This document shows positions 33,307 to 41,221 of a stretch of 64,000 nucleotides of DNA, one piece after another. The notes under the pieces are model-generated. The model was not told the origin of the DNA and made no database searches. It saw only the letters and a list, made by a program, of their open reading frames with translations. The position numbers and the translations under genes are program-made. Source of the stretch: Bacillus sp. FJAT-28004. Lineage in GTDB: Bacteria; Bacillota; Bacilli; Paenibacillales; Paenibacillaceae. How positions within the stretch are numbered: the first letter of the stretch is position 1; each line of letters begins with the position of its first letter. The stretch spans positions 4,940,665 through 5,004,664 of the forward strand of contig NZ_LGHP01000001.1 of assembly GCF_001280845.1 (NCBI RefSeq), read 5' to 3'.

Positions 33307-34128
33307 GTGGGTTCGGAAGGAAACAGCAAATCGGAGCACAAATCACGTAAAGCGCTTCTTCGCGAAGAAGGGCTCATGCCGCTTCTGGAGCATCTTGGAG
33401 AGCTGCGCAAGCGTATCTTCTACGTGCTTATTATTTTAACATTAGGCTTGGTCGTGGGAATTATATTAGCACAGCCTACCTATAACTTTCTGATGAGCCA
33501 GAAGCCTGCTAATACAATTTCATTACATACGTTTTCCCTTTGGGATGGAATCGGCATGTACATGAAATTCGCGTTTGTCATCGCTTTAATTATTTCATTG
33601 CCTGTCATTGCTTATCAGCTATGGGCATTCGTAAAGCCGGCTTTACGCAAGAACGAGCAGCGTTCCACTCTTAAATATGTTCCATTTGCACTAATCATGT
33701 TTTTAATTGGATTGGCGTTTTCTTATTTTGTAGTCTTTCCACTCGCTTTTAATTTCACGAGAACTGTTTCACAGCATTTAAATCTCGAGGAAACATACGG
33801 TATCGCGCAGTACTTTACGTTTATGTTTAATTTACTCATTCCGATATCGCTGCTATTCGAGCTGCCGCTTGTCATCATGTTTTTGACAGCCATCCGTTTA
33901 GTGAATCCGAAGCGGCTGCGCAAAATGCGCCGACTTGCCTATTTCATCATGGTGCTTATCGGAGTTATGATTACGCCGCCAGATTTCATATCGGACATAT
34001 TAGTGGCAATCCCATTACTGGTTCTATATGAGATTAGTGTGTTTTTATCGGGTTCGGTGTACAAGAAGCAGCTTGCTGCAGATGCAAAATGGGAAGCTGA
34101 ATACGGTGAGTCAATGACTGAGGCTTAG
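33307..34128 (+). CDS. tatC: Twin-arginine translocase subunit TatC
   Basis: Six-helix membrane receptor for twin-arginine signal peptides. MPLLEHLGELRKRIFYVLI (residues about 24-42) is the conserved cytoplasmic start (HLxELRxR), F-x-x-E type residues follow in the loops, and LVIMFLTAIRLVNPKRLRKMRRLAYFIMVLIGVMITPPDFISDILVAIPL closes it. GTG 33307 is eight bases after AGGAGG; GTG 33301 is only two bases away from it. A terminator follows immediately. Confidence 0.95.
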   Translation: MGSEGNSKSEHKSRKALLREEGLMPLLEHLGELRKRIFYVLIILTLGLVVGIILAQPTYNFLMSQKPANTISLHTFSLWDGIGMYMKFAFVIALIISLPVIAYQLWAFVKPALRKNEQRSTLKYVPFALIMFLIGLAFSYFVVFPLAFNFTRTVSQHLNLEETYGIAQYFTFMFNLLIPISLLFELPLVIMFLTAIRLVNPKRLRKMRRLAYFIMVLIGVMITPPDFISDILVAIPLLVLYEISVFLSGSVYKKQLAADAKWEAEYGESMTEA

Positions 34129-34129
34129 A

Positions 34130-34166
34130 AAGAAGAAGGGGGAAGTCCTCTTCTTCTTTTTTTTTA
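34130..34166 (+). terminator. Terminator of the mo/tat operon
   Basis: AGAAGAAG pairs with CTTCTTCT around a GGGG/TCCT inner stem, followed by T9. Confidence 0.9.
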
Positions 34167-34265
34167 ATATAAGAATTTATAAGTTTGTTAGCTTATAAAG
34201 GGCTTATATTTCTCCGTCAAAGCTGCTTCAGCATCCAGAGGACGCCGAAGGCGTTTTTGCTTGGT
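34166..34265 (-). repeat. Dispersed intergenic repeat, copy B
   Basis: Reverse complement of 34203-34265 matches 6443-6505 at 58 of 63 bases. It keeps both hairpins of copy A: AATATAAG (34166-34173) with CTTATATT (34203-34210), and CTTCAGC (34226) with GCCGAAG (34244). Its edge touches the -35 box of the next gene. Confidence 0.8.
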
Positions 34266-34323
34266 TGACAAAAATATCATTTCCGCATAAGATTTAAACA
34301 GTTGTTTAAAACAATTGTTTAAA
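34265..34323 (+). promoter_or_regulatory. Promoter with overlapping palindromic TetR-type operator
   Basis: TTGACA (34265-34270), 17 bp, TAAGAT (34288-34293). Starting in the -10 is a 31-bp near-perfect palindrome (34293-34323) built of TTTAAACA and TTGTTTAAA elements. The TetR gene two positions downstream probably binds here. Confidence 0.75.
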
Positions 34324-34347
34324 TAGAGAAAACGGGAGTGGATCATA

Positions 34348-35511
34348 TTGAAAAATGCATTGATTGCTTTTATGAAACGGCCAACGACTATCGTTGGTAT
34401 TTTTACTGCAATTATGTTCCAAGTCATTTTTTCGGTCATTTGGATGACGGGTTATAACGGTGTTACGGATCGGGTCGAAAATTTGCATATTGCTATCGTT
34501 AATGAAGATGAACAGATGGGACAGAAGATTGCAGGCAATCTTGTTCAAAACTTACCTTTTGACATGAGTCAAATAAACAGCATTGATGAGGCTAAGCAAC
34601 AGTTAAATGAGCGTGAGCTGCAGATGGTTGTATGGATCCCGGCGGATTTCTCTCAGAAGACTTCAGCAGCCGATGGTACAGCCTCCATTCAATATGTAAT
34701 TAACGAATCGAATCCAGCGCTTATAAAGAGTATTATGAGCGGTGCAGCAGCGCAAATAACAGCAGAAGTAAATAAACAAGCGGTGAGTGGCGGGATTCAA
34801 ACGGTGTTAGGCAATATGCAGCTGCCAGCTGAGCAGGCTGGAGCAGCAGCACAAGGATTGTCAGAGCGTGTTACATCTGAAATTCAGTCAACAAACGTCA
34901 TTCAAGGAATGAACAATCAAATGGTTCCGATGATGCTGGTGCTTGCTTCTTATGTCGGCGCGATGATCATGGGGATGAACTTTGAGCAATCTTCACTTTC
35001 ACTAGGTGCAACAGTAAGCAGATGGCATAAATTCGGAGCAAGAAGCATCATTAATGTAGCCGCTGGTGTAGTTGTTTCGTTAGTTGGTTCTTCCTTGCTC
35101 GCAGCATTTGGCGGTCAAATGGCCCAAGGATTCCTTCATATTTGGCTGTTCCAGCTAATGTTCGTATTAACATTTATATTCGTGGCGCAGATGTTTATAT
35201 ACTTGTTTGGTTTAAGCGGCATGCTGTTCAACATTATCTTATTGTCAGCACAGCTTGTTACCTCTGGCGCGATCGTGCCGCGTGAATTATTATCGGACTT
35301 TTACGTCAAGCTAGGCGAAATTCTTCCAGCTACGTATGCAGTTGAGGGCACGATGAACATTTTATTCGGCGGTCCGGCTGCTACCGCTGACTCCTTGTTT
35401 CTGAGCATTATTGCAGTCGTTGCCTTTGCGGTTAGCGCAGTAGCCGTAGCGTTGAAGCGCCAAGCAGCTCACCAATTGCAGCCTTCGGCAGTTATTGCCA
35501 GTCAAAAATGA
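34348..35511 (+). CDS. YhgE/Pip-like ABC-2 type membrane protein (DUF3533-like)
   Basis: 387 aa: one TM near the N-terminus (about 14-34), an extracytoplasmic domain of about 170 residues (HIAIVNEDEQMGQKIAGNLVQ ... SIQYVINESNP), and five C-terminal TMs. This is the layout of YhgE/Pip and ABC-2 permease-like proteins. In other Bacilli such genes with an adjacent TetR regulator respond to membrane-active or toxic compounds; a detoxification role here is inference. TTG 34348 follows GGGAG by nine bases. No ABC ATPase is encoded next to it. Confidence 0.82.
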   Translation: MKNALIAFMKRPTTIVGIFTAIMFQVIFSVIWMTGYNGVTDRVENLHIAIVNEDEQMGQKIAGNLVQNLPFDMSQINSIDEAKQQLNERELQMVVWIPADFSQKTSAADGTASIQYVINESNPALIKSIMSGAAAQITAEVNKQAVSGGIQTVLGNMQLPAEQAGAAAQGLSERVTSEIQSTNVIQGMNNQMVPMMLVLASYVGAMIMGMNFEQSSLSLGATVSRWHKFGARSIINVAAGVVVSLVGSSLLAAFGGQMAQGFLHIWLFQLMFVLTFIFVAQMFIYLFGLSGMLFNIILLSAQLVTSGAIVPRELLSDFYVKLGEILPATYAVEGTMNILFGGPAATADSLFLSIIAVVAFAVSAVAVALKRQAAHQLQPSAVIASQK

Positions 35512-35586
35512 TAAATACAGATGTGGTCTTGCTGTTTGTCTTGAAGTGGTTCAAAATAAAAGATATTGTTTTTATGGAGGCCTGTC

Positions 35587-36180
35587 ATGACAACAGGAGA
35601 TGCGGATATTAAAATTAGAATATTGTCAGCTGCCAAAAAGCTGTTTGCGGAGAATGGCTTCGATAAAACGACCGTAAGGCAAATATGCGAGGAGGCTGGA
35701 GCAAACGTTGCGCTCGTCTCGTATCATTTTGGCGGGAAAGAAAATATGTTCTGCGCTTTATTTGATCACTATTTTCCGCATAATCAAATTGCCGAGATCG
35801 ATCCAACGCTGCTAAATCCGGTAGAGGGTGTTAAATTCATCGCTCGTGAGGTAACGAATTTTCGCTACAGCGACTATCAACTCATCAACATTATTCAGCA
35901 AGAAGTTATCATGAACACGGATCGTATTAAGCAGATACGCAAGCACGTCATGCCCATGTGGGGTATGCTCCGTAACTGGCTCAAAGAGGGCAAGGAGCAA
36001 GGCCTATTTCAATTTAACTCATTAGATAACGCGTTGTTCTCTATTATCGGTGTACTGCTCTTTCATCGGAATACCGAATATTGGACTATCTTGCATGAAG
36101 AAGAATGTCCAACTCAGGAAGTTATAATCGAGGATTTAACCTCGTTCATCTTGGGTGGATTGCACTACAGAGAAGAATAG
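35587..36180 (+). CDS. TetR/AcrR family regulator
   Basis: N-terminal HTH about residues 8-55 (RILSAAKKLFAENGFDKTTVRQICEEAGANVALVSYHFGGKENMF split across the helix-turn-helix), then a helical ligand domain that fits the TetR_C family. ATG 35587 is six bases after GGAGG. It lies 75 bp after the YhgE-like gene it probably represses through the palindrome at 34293-34323, and a terminator follows. Confidence 0.92.
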   Translation: MTTGDADIKIRILSAAKKLFAENGFDKTTVRQICEEAGANVALVSYHFGGKENMFCALFDHYFPHNQIAEIDPTLLNPVEGVKFIAREVTNFRYSDYQLINIIQQEVIMNTDRIKQIRKHVMPMWGMLRNWLKEGKEQGLFQFNSLDNALFSIIGVLLFHRNTEYWTILHEEECPTQEVIIEDLTSFILGGLHYREE

Positions 36181-36192
36181 ATGAAATGAAGC

Positions 36193-36229
36193 AATACCGT
36201 ACGCGAGAAATCGCTTGCGGTATTTTTTT
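36193..36229 (+). terminator. Terminator of the tetR gene
   Basis: AATACCG (36193) and CGGTATT (36218), inner GCGA/TCGC stem, then T6. Confidence 0.9.
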
Positions 36230-36366
36230 GTATATAGCCTTCTGCTATTTATCATCTACTGGTACAATTTAGGGGTAACGAATATGAAGGTTTGAGTTTC
36301 AATCATAATGCCCGTTTAGTATAAAGCCAGCAGCTGTGCAGGCAGAATAGGAGCGAGGTTATACAA

Positions 36367-38205
36367 ATGAAACGTGAACGGATAAAGGAAGTTTTGGAAC
36401 AACATAGGAAAAAAGGGCTGACGCTTCTTGGGTCAGGCAGCGATACGGCTAAGCAGAGTTCGCAACTGTGGGGAGACTCGATTAATAAACTGCTCCTCGA
36501 AGAAATTAAGGCGGAAGCCGATCGCTTCATGCTCACCTCTGATCCCGAGCTCACTTACTCTCTCTTTCGTATTTATGGAGATTCAGGAGAGCGCTTAGCC
36601 TATGAGCGAGTATATTTTGAAAGGCGAAAAAGACTGAATTCGTATGTCATCATGGCACTGCAGGAGCCGGAAAATGTACAGTATGAAGTCGCGGCTCTTA
36701 ACATGATCTGGTCGATCTGCAACGAGTTTACATGGTGTCTGCCTGCTCACTTCAATGAAGGGTCAGATAGGTTGGACATCGATTTATTTTCAGCAGAGAC
36801 AGGTTTTGCACTTAGTGAGATCAAATTATTATTAGGTGACCGATTGCCTGATTTGCTACGCAAGCGCATAGATAACGAGGTGGAATTGCGAATTTTCCAT
36901 CCTTTTTTGGAGCAAGGCCCATTCGGGTGGGAGACAGCTGATCACAATTGGGCGGCCGTATGTGCGGGATCTGTTGGTGCAGCGGCACTGCATCTCATTG
37001 CGGATTCACAGCGGCTGTCAGAAGTACTGGAACGTGTGCTCCATTCACTCGATTGTTATTTGACTGGATTCGGTGAAGACGGCGCATGCGCGGAAGGTTA
37101 TTTATACTGGCAATATGGTTTCGGCTATTATGTTTATTTTGCTCAAATGTTAAAAGCGGCGACTAATGGGGAAATCAACTTATTTGCGTCAAACAAGGTG
37201 AAGGAGATCGCACTCTTTCAGCAGAAATGTTTTACAGGAAGCAGCACGGTCGTTAATTTTTCTGATTCGCGTCCTGAAAGCGGTATTTTTATGGGCCTTA
37301 GCTGCTGCCTGCATCATGAGTATGACGAAGTTATTGTGCCTGATGCGAGCCTTAGAGCAGATTATTCTGCAGATCACTGCGGACGCTGGGCGCCGGCCAT
37401 TCGTAATTTGATGTGGGTGAAGGAAGAATGGATGGAGACGACTGGAAATAAAACAGTCTGGCCTGCCAAGTCGTATTATTTATCGGATGTGCAGTGGCTC
37501 CTGTCCAGGCATGCAAGTGATAATGGCGGCAACTACAGCTTTGCGGCAAAGGGCGGTCATAATGAGGAGCCTCACAACCACAATGATGTTGGCCATTTCA
37601 TCGTACATGCGGATGGACAAGCTTATTTAGCAGATTTGGGCAGCGGTAAATATACGGCGAAATATTTTGGCCCGGAACGTTATTCGATTTGGTGCAATGG
37701 CTCACAGGGACATTCAGTTCCTATTATAGACGGCTCTCATCAGCAAAATGGGGTTGCGTTTCGAGCAACGGTTATGGAAGCGTCAACAAACGCGAGTACG
37801 GATAAGCTTGCTTTGGAAATAAGCTCAGTGTATGGGCTTTCCAAGCTGGAGAGATTGGAGCGCCGATTCCTTTGGGAAAAAGAAGAGCTGCCGCGCTTAA
37901 CGCTGACCGATACGATTTGGTTGGCACCAAATGGAGAAGAGGCTGCTGCTGAGCGGCTTGTTATTGAGCGGTTCATTACGATTCTTGCGCCTGAGCTTGT
38001 GGATGAAGGTCGAATTATATTATTAGGACAACGCCAATTAACGATTAACTACGATCATCAAGTATGGAGCCCAGTGGTGACCTCGCGAAGTGATATCGAC
38101 CATTATGGCAGCGAACGATTCTGGTACACGCTCGATTTTCAATTGAATGCAGCAGCAGTTGGAGTGCCGTTGATTGCAAACTTTATTTTTCAATTTGACT
38201 CATAA
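36367..38205 (+). CDS. Heparinase II/III-like polysaccharide lyase (612 aa)
   Basis: Helical toroid N-terminal half (about residues 60-330, with PFGWETADHNWAAVCAGSVG and GFGEDGACAEGYLYWQYGFGYY holding the usual Asn/His and Tyr residues). A beta-sandwich half carries FAAKGGHNEEPHNHNDVGHF and AYLADLGSGKY, the metal-site histidines of heparinase II/III. No signal peptide, so it acts on imported oligosaccharides. ATG 36367 follows AGGAGCGAGG. TGGTACAAT (36260-36268) is a likely extended -10. GH88 and DUF2264 genes follow within 30 bp each, forming a uronic-acid polysaccharide operon. Confidence 0.85.
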   Translation: MKRERIKEVLEQHRKKGLTLLGSGSDTAKQSSQLWGDSINKLLLEEIKAEADRFMLTSDPELTYSLFRIYGDSGERLAYERVYFERRKRLNSYVIMALQEPENVQYEVAALNMIWSICNEFTWCLPAHFNEGSDRLDIDLFSAETGFALSEIKLLLGDRLPDLLRKRIDNEVELRIFHPFLEQGPFGWETADHNWAAVCAGSVGAAALHLIADSQRLSEVLERVLHSLDCYLTGFGEDGACAEGYLYWQYGFGYYVYFAQMLKAATNGEINLFASNKVKEIALFQQKCFTGSSTVVNFSDSRPESGIFMGLSCCLHHEYDEVIVPDASLRADYSADHCGRWAPAIRNLMWVKEEWMETTGNKTVWPAKSYYLSDVQWLLSRHASDNGGNYSFAAKGGHNEEPHNHNDVGHFIVHADGQAYLADLGSGKYTAKYFGPERYSIWCNGSQGHSVPIIDGSHQQNGVAFRATVMEASTNASTDKLALEISSVYGLSKLERLERRFLWEKEELPRLTLTDTIWLAPNGEEAAAERLVIERFITILAPELVDEGRIILLGQRQLTINYDHQVWSPVVTSRSDIDHYGSERFWYTLDFQLNAAAVGVPLIANFIFQFDS

Positions 38206-38234
38206 CTAACGAAATCGATGTGGGGGGAGCGAGT

Positions 38235-39371
38235 GTGGATATGGAACAGGTCAATTGGGTTAATGAAGCTTGGGAAAATGTGCATGAGAAGGTAACGAGA
38301 ACGAGCAATCGTATTGGTGCAAGATTTCCACATGCCAGCGTCGATGGAACGTATGTACTTGAGGCTCCTCAATGGTGGACAGCTGGTTTTTGGCCGGGCT
38401 TATTATGGTTGTTGTACCGCGATTCAGAGTCAAAGGATGACCGATACAAAAGTATTGCCGAAGCGTGCGAGCAGCAATTGGATGAAGTACTGTTCGGTTA
38501 TGACCGTTTGGATCACGATATCGGTTTCATGTGGTCGCTAACGAGTGTAGCCCGCTATAGGCTGCTTGGCGAAGAGCAATCTCGCAGACGAGCGCTGTTA
38601 GCTGCTAGCGTACTCAGCGGAAGATTTAATGTAAAAGGAAATTATATTAGAGCTTGGAATCCTTGGGGCGAGGGTGATCGCAATGAGGGATGGGCGATTA
38701 TTGACTGTATGATGAACTTGCCTTTGCTCTACTGGGCGAGTGAGACAACAGGCGATCCAAGATTTAAGCATTTGGCGATGGAGCATGCGGATACGGTGCT
38801 GGAGCATTTTATCCGGACAGATGGCTCGGTTAATCATATTGTAGTCTTTGATCCGCATTCGGGTGAATTTGTAAGTGTTAACGGAGGTCAAGGTTTTGCA
38901 CCAAATTCAGCGTGGTCGCGCGGAGCATCGTGGGCGATTTACGGAATGGCGCTTAGTTATCGGTATACGGGCGAGACTCGGTATTTAGAGGCAGCGAAGC
39001 GGGTTGCCCATTTCTTCCTTGCGAACTTGCCTGAGGATTCGGTGCCGCATTGGGACTTCCGTCTGCCATCAGGCGTTGAACGATATCGGGACACCTCAGC
39101 GGGCGCTTGTGCAGCCTGCGGCCTGCTCGAAATCGCAAGGTCAGTTCCTGCGGAAGAATCGGAGCTTTATCAAGCTGCTGGAGAGAGAATATTGCGCTCT
39201 CTGTACGAGAATTACGGCGCTTGGGATGATGAAGCAGAAGAAGGCTTGATTTTGCATGGGACAAGCCATTACCCAGAGCGGAGAAATATTGACGTGCCGC
39301 TTATTTATGGTGATTATTTCTTCGTAGAAGGTTTAGCAAGGTTAAGAGGGGATTCTTCGACTTTTTGGTAG
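38235..39371 (+). CDS. Glycoside hydrolase family 88 (unsaturated glucuronyl hydrolase)
   Basis: Removes the 4,5-unsaturated uronic acid left by polysaccharide lyases. (alpha/alpha)6-barrel motifs are APQWWTAGFWPGLLWLLY, DHDIGFMWSLTSVARY (first catalytic Asp), WAIIDCMMNLPLLYWAS (second Asp) and NSAWSRGASWAIYGMALSYRYTG. No signal peptide. GTG 38235 lies six bases after GGGGGAG; GTG 38220 overlaps that site. It directly follows the lyase gene, which would supply its substrate. Confidence 0.92.
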   Translation: MDMEQVNWVNEAWENVHEKVTRTSNRIGARFPHASVDGTYVLEAPQWWTAGFWPGLLWLLYRDSESKDDRYKSIAEACEQQLDEVLFGYDRLDHDIGFMWSLTSVARYRLLGEEQSRRRALLAASVLSGRFNVKGNYIRAWNPWGEGDRNEGWAIIDCMMNLPLLYWASETTGDPRFKHLAMEHADTVLEHFIRTDGSVNHIVVFDPHSGEFVSVNGGQGFAPNSAWSRGASWAIYGMALSYRYTGETRYLEAAKRVAHFFLANLPEDSVPHWDFRLPSGVERYRDTSAGACAACGLLEIARSVPAEESELYQAAGERILRSLYENYGAWDDEAEEGLILHGTSHYPERRNIDVPLIYGDYFFVEGLARLRGDSSTFW

Positions 39372-39387
39372 GGGAGAGGTAACAGGC

Positions 39388-40611
39388 ATGCATATGGATA
39401 GTGGGTCACAGTTAAACGAGATTCTTCCTGAACGAAAATATTGGCTAGAGCAGATGCTTGCTATTGGCGAACCTGTACTTAACGCGCTTGCGGAGCGTCG
39501 TCTTAAAGAGCGGATGCCGATAGAAATCGCAATAACTGTTGGCGAGACTGATAATGAGAAAGCCGCGGCTGCCGCTGAACTTAAAGCGGATCGAGCTAAA
39601 TACACGCATTTAGAAGCGCTGGGGCGTCTCTTATCCGGCATGGCTCCATGGCTTGAGAATCAGCATATTCATGGGAACGAGGAGGAGCTGCGAGTTCGTT
39701 ATGCCGCGCTCGCTCGAGAAGCAATGGATGCGGGCACCGATCCAGCATCGCCAGACTATATGAACTTCAGCGATGGATACCAGCCAATTGTCGACGCTGC
39801 TTTTTTGGCGCTTGCGATTTTGCGGGCTCCGGTAGAGCTTGGAGAAAAGCTGGAGCAGCGTGTGAAATCAAACGTAATTACGGCACTGAAGCAAACAAGG
39901 TCGAGGAAGCCAGTTTTCTCGAATTGGCTGCTGTTTGCAGCAACGATCGAGGCGGCACTGCTTAGGCTAGGTGAGAGTGACTGGGATCCGATGCGGATCG
40001 ATTACGCCTTGAAGCAGCATGAGCAATGGTATTTGGGAGACGGCGCCTATAGTGATGGTCCTGAGTTCCACTGGGATTATTACAATAGCTTTGTTATCCA
40101 GCCTATGCTAGTCGATGTGCTTGCCGCAGCAGGTGATGAGCACGAGGAATGGGCAGCGATGCGAGCTGCTGTTGCGAGCCGGTCACGGCGTTATGCAGAA
40201 GTGCTTGAGCGGCTAATTGGAACGGATGGAACGTACCCGCCAATTGGACGATCACTTGCCTATCGATTCGGAGCTTTTCAAAGCTTAGCTCAACATGCTT
40301 TAAATAATGATTTGCCAAAGTCCGTCACAGCACCTCAGGTACGCTGTGCGCTAACTGCAGCGATCCGGAGAACGCTTGACATGCCTGGCAATTTCACATC
40401 GGATGGATGGCTTACGATCGGCCTCTGTGGAAATCAGCGAGATATTGGCGAGCGGTACATTTCAACGGGAAGCCTCTATTTATGCGCTGCAGTGTTCTTG
40501 CCTCTTGGCTTGCCGAGCGACCATTCATTCTGGTGCGGAGCGGACGAGGCTTGGACTTCTAAGAAGGCGTGGTCAGGACAGGCTTTTGGCATCGATACGG
40601 CTTTGAAGTAA
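39388..40611 (+). CDS. DUF2264 domain protein (407 aa)
   Basis: The whole protein reads as the DUF2264 family: ALGRLLSGMAPWLENQ near residue 75, NFSDGYQPIVDAAFLALAI, KPVFSNWLLFAATIEAAL, GDGAYSDGPEFHWDYYNSFVIQPML and the C-terminal ISTGSLYLCAAVFLPLGLP. The family is all-helical and is often beside polysaccharide lyases and GH88, so a role as another glycan-processing enzyme is plausible, but its reaction is not known to me. ATG 39388 follows GGGGAGAGG. Third gene of the operon; a weak AATCCTT/AAGGATT hairpin (40685-40703) follows. Confidence 0.88.
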   Translation: MHMDSGSQLNEILPERKYWLEQMLAIGEPVLNALAERRLKERMPIEIAITVGETDNEKAAAAAELKADRAKYTHLEALGRLLSGMAPWLENQHIHGNEEELRVRYAALAREAMDAGTDPASPDYMNFSDGYQPIVDAAFLALAILRAPVELGEKLEQRVKSNVITALKQTRSRKPVFSNWLLFAATIEAALLRLGESDWDPMRIDYALKQHEQWYLGDGAYSDGPEFHWDYYNSFVIQPMLVDVLAAAGDEHEEWAAMRAAVASRSRRYAEVLERLIGTDGTYPPIGRSLAYRFGAFQSLAQHALNNDLPKSVTAPQVRCALTAAIRRTLDMPGNFTSDGWLTIGLCGNQRDIGERYISTGSLYLCAAVFLPLGLPSDHSFWCGADEAWTSKKAWSGQAFGIDTALK

Positions 40612-40751
40612 CCTATGTTCTATCGTATTCTCTTGATGCTGTTGGCACATAATAATAGCTTGAGCAATTCAATATGGACAGGCCAATCCTTACAAAAAGG
40701 ATTTAGTTCCTCATACCTAGTGTAAATAAACGGAAAAATGAAACCAAGCAC

Positions 40752-40818
40752 TTGAAATTAATAACGAAAATGAGTATGATAAAAATAGTTGTTAGCACTT
40801 GAAGGTTACGAGTGCTAA
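40752..40818 (+). promoter_or_regulatory. groESL promoter with CIRCE operator
   Basis: TTGAAA (40752-40757), 17 bp, TATGAT (40775-40780). CIRCE follows: TTAGCACTT (40792-40800), 9-bp spacer, GAGTGCTAA (40810-40818), one mismatch to consensus. HrcA control is expected. Confidence 0.95.
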
Positions 40819-40861
40819 CGAGAATATAAGCAGCGACAAATTTTGAAGGAGGCTATTTTCA

Positions 40862-41143
40862 ATGATCAGACCTTTGGGTGAACGCGTATTGATCGAAGCA
40901 ATCGCGAAGGAAGAAACAACCGCTAGCGGTATCGTATTGCCGGATTCGGCGAAAGAAAAGCCGCAAGAAGGCAAAGTGATTGCAGTTGGCAGCGGCACGC
41001 TGAAAGATGGCGTTCGTATTGCTCTTGAAGTTAAAGAAGGCGACCGCGTTCTTTTCTCCAAATACGCCGGCACTGAAATCAAATACGAAGGCAAAGAGTA
41101 TTTGATTATGAAAGAAAGCGAAATTCACGCGATTTTTGAATAA
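40862..41143 (+). CDS. groES: Co-chaperonin GroES
   Basis: 10-kDa lid of the GroEL chamber, 93 aa. IRPLGERVLIEAIAKEETTASGIVLPDSAKEKPQEGKVIAVG is the canonical start with the mobile loop at about residues 17-32. GDRVLFSKYAGTEI and the EYLIMKESEIHAIFE ending complete it. ATG 40862 follows GAAGGAGG. It lies 43 bp after CIRCE and 78 bp before groEL. Confidence 0.98.
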   Translation: MIRPLGERVLIEAIAKEETTASGIVLPDSAKEKPQEGKVIAVGSGTLKDGVRIALEVKEGDRVLFSKYAGTEIKYEGKEYLIMKESEIHAIFE

Positions 41144-41221
41144 CAACCCGCTTAGGGTCACATAGAAGGCAAAACATAATGTAAGCAGTTCTACTTAAAC
41201 TATTTTGGGAGGTTTCTGTTA

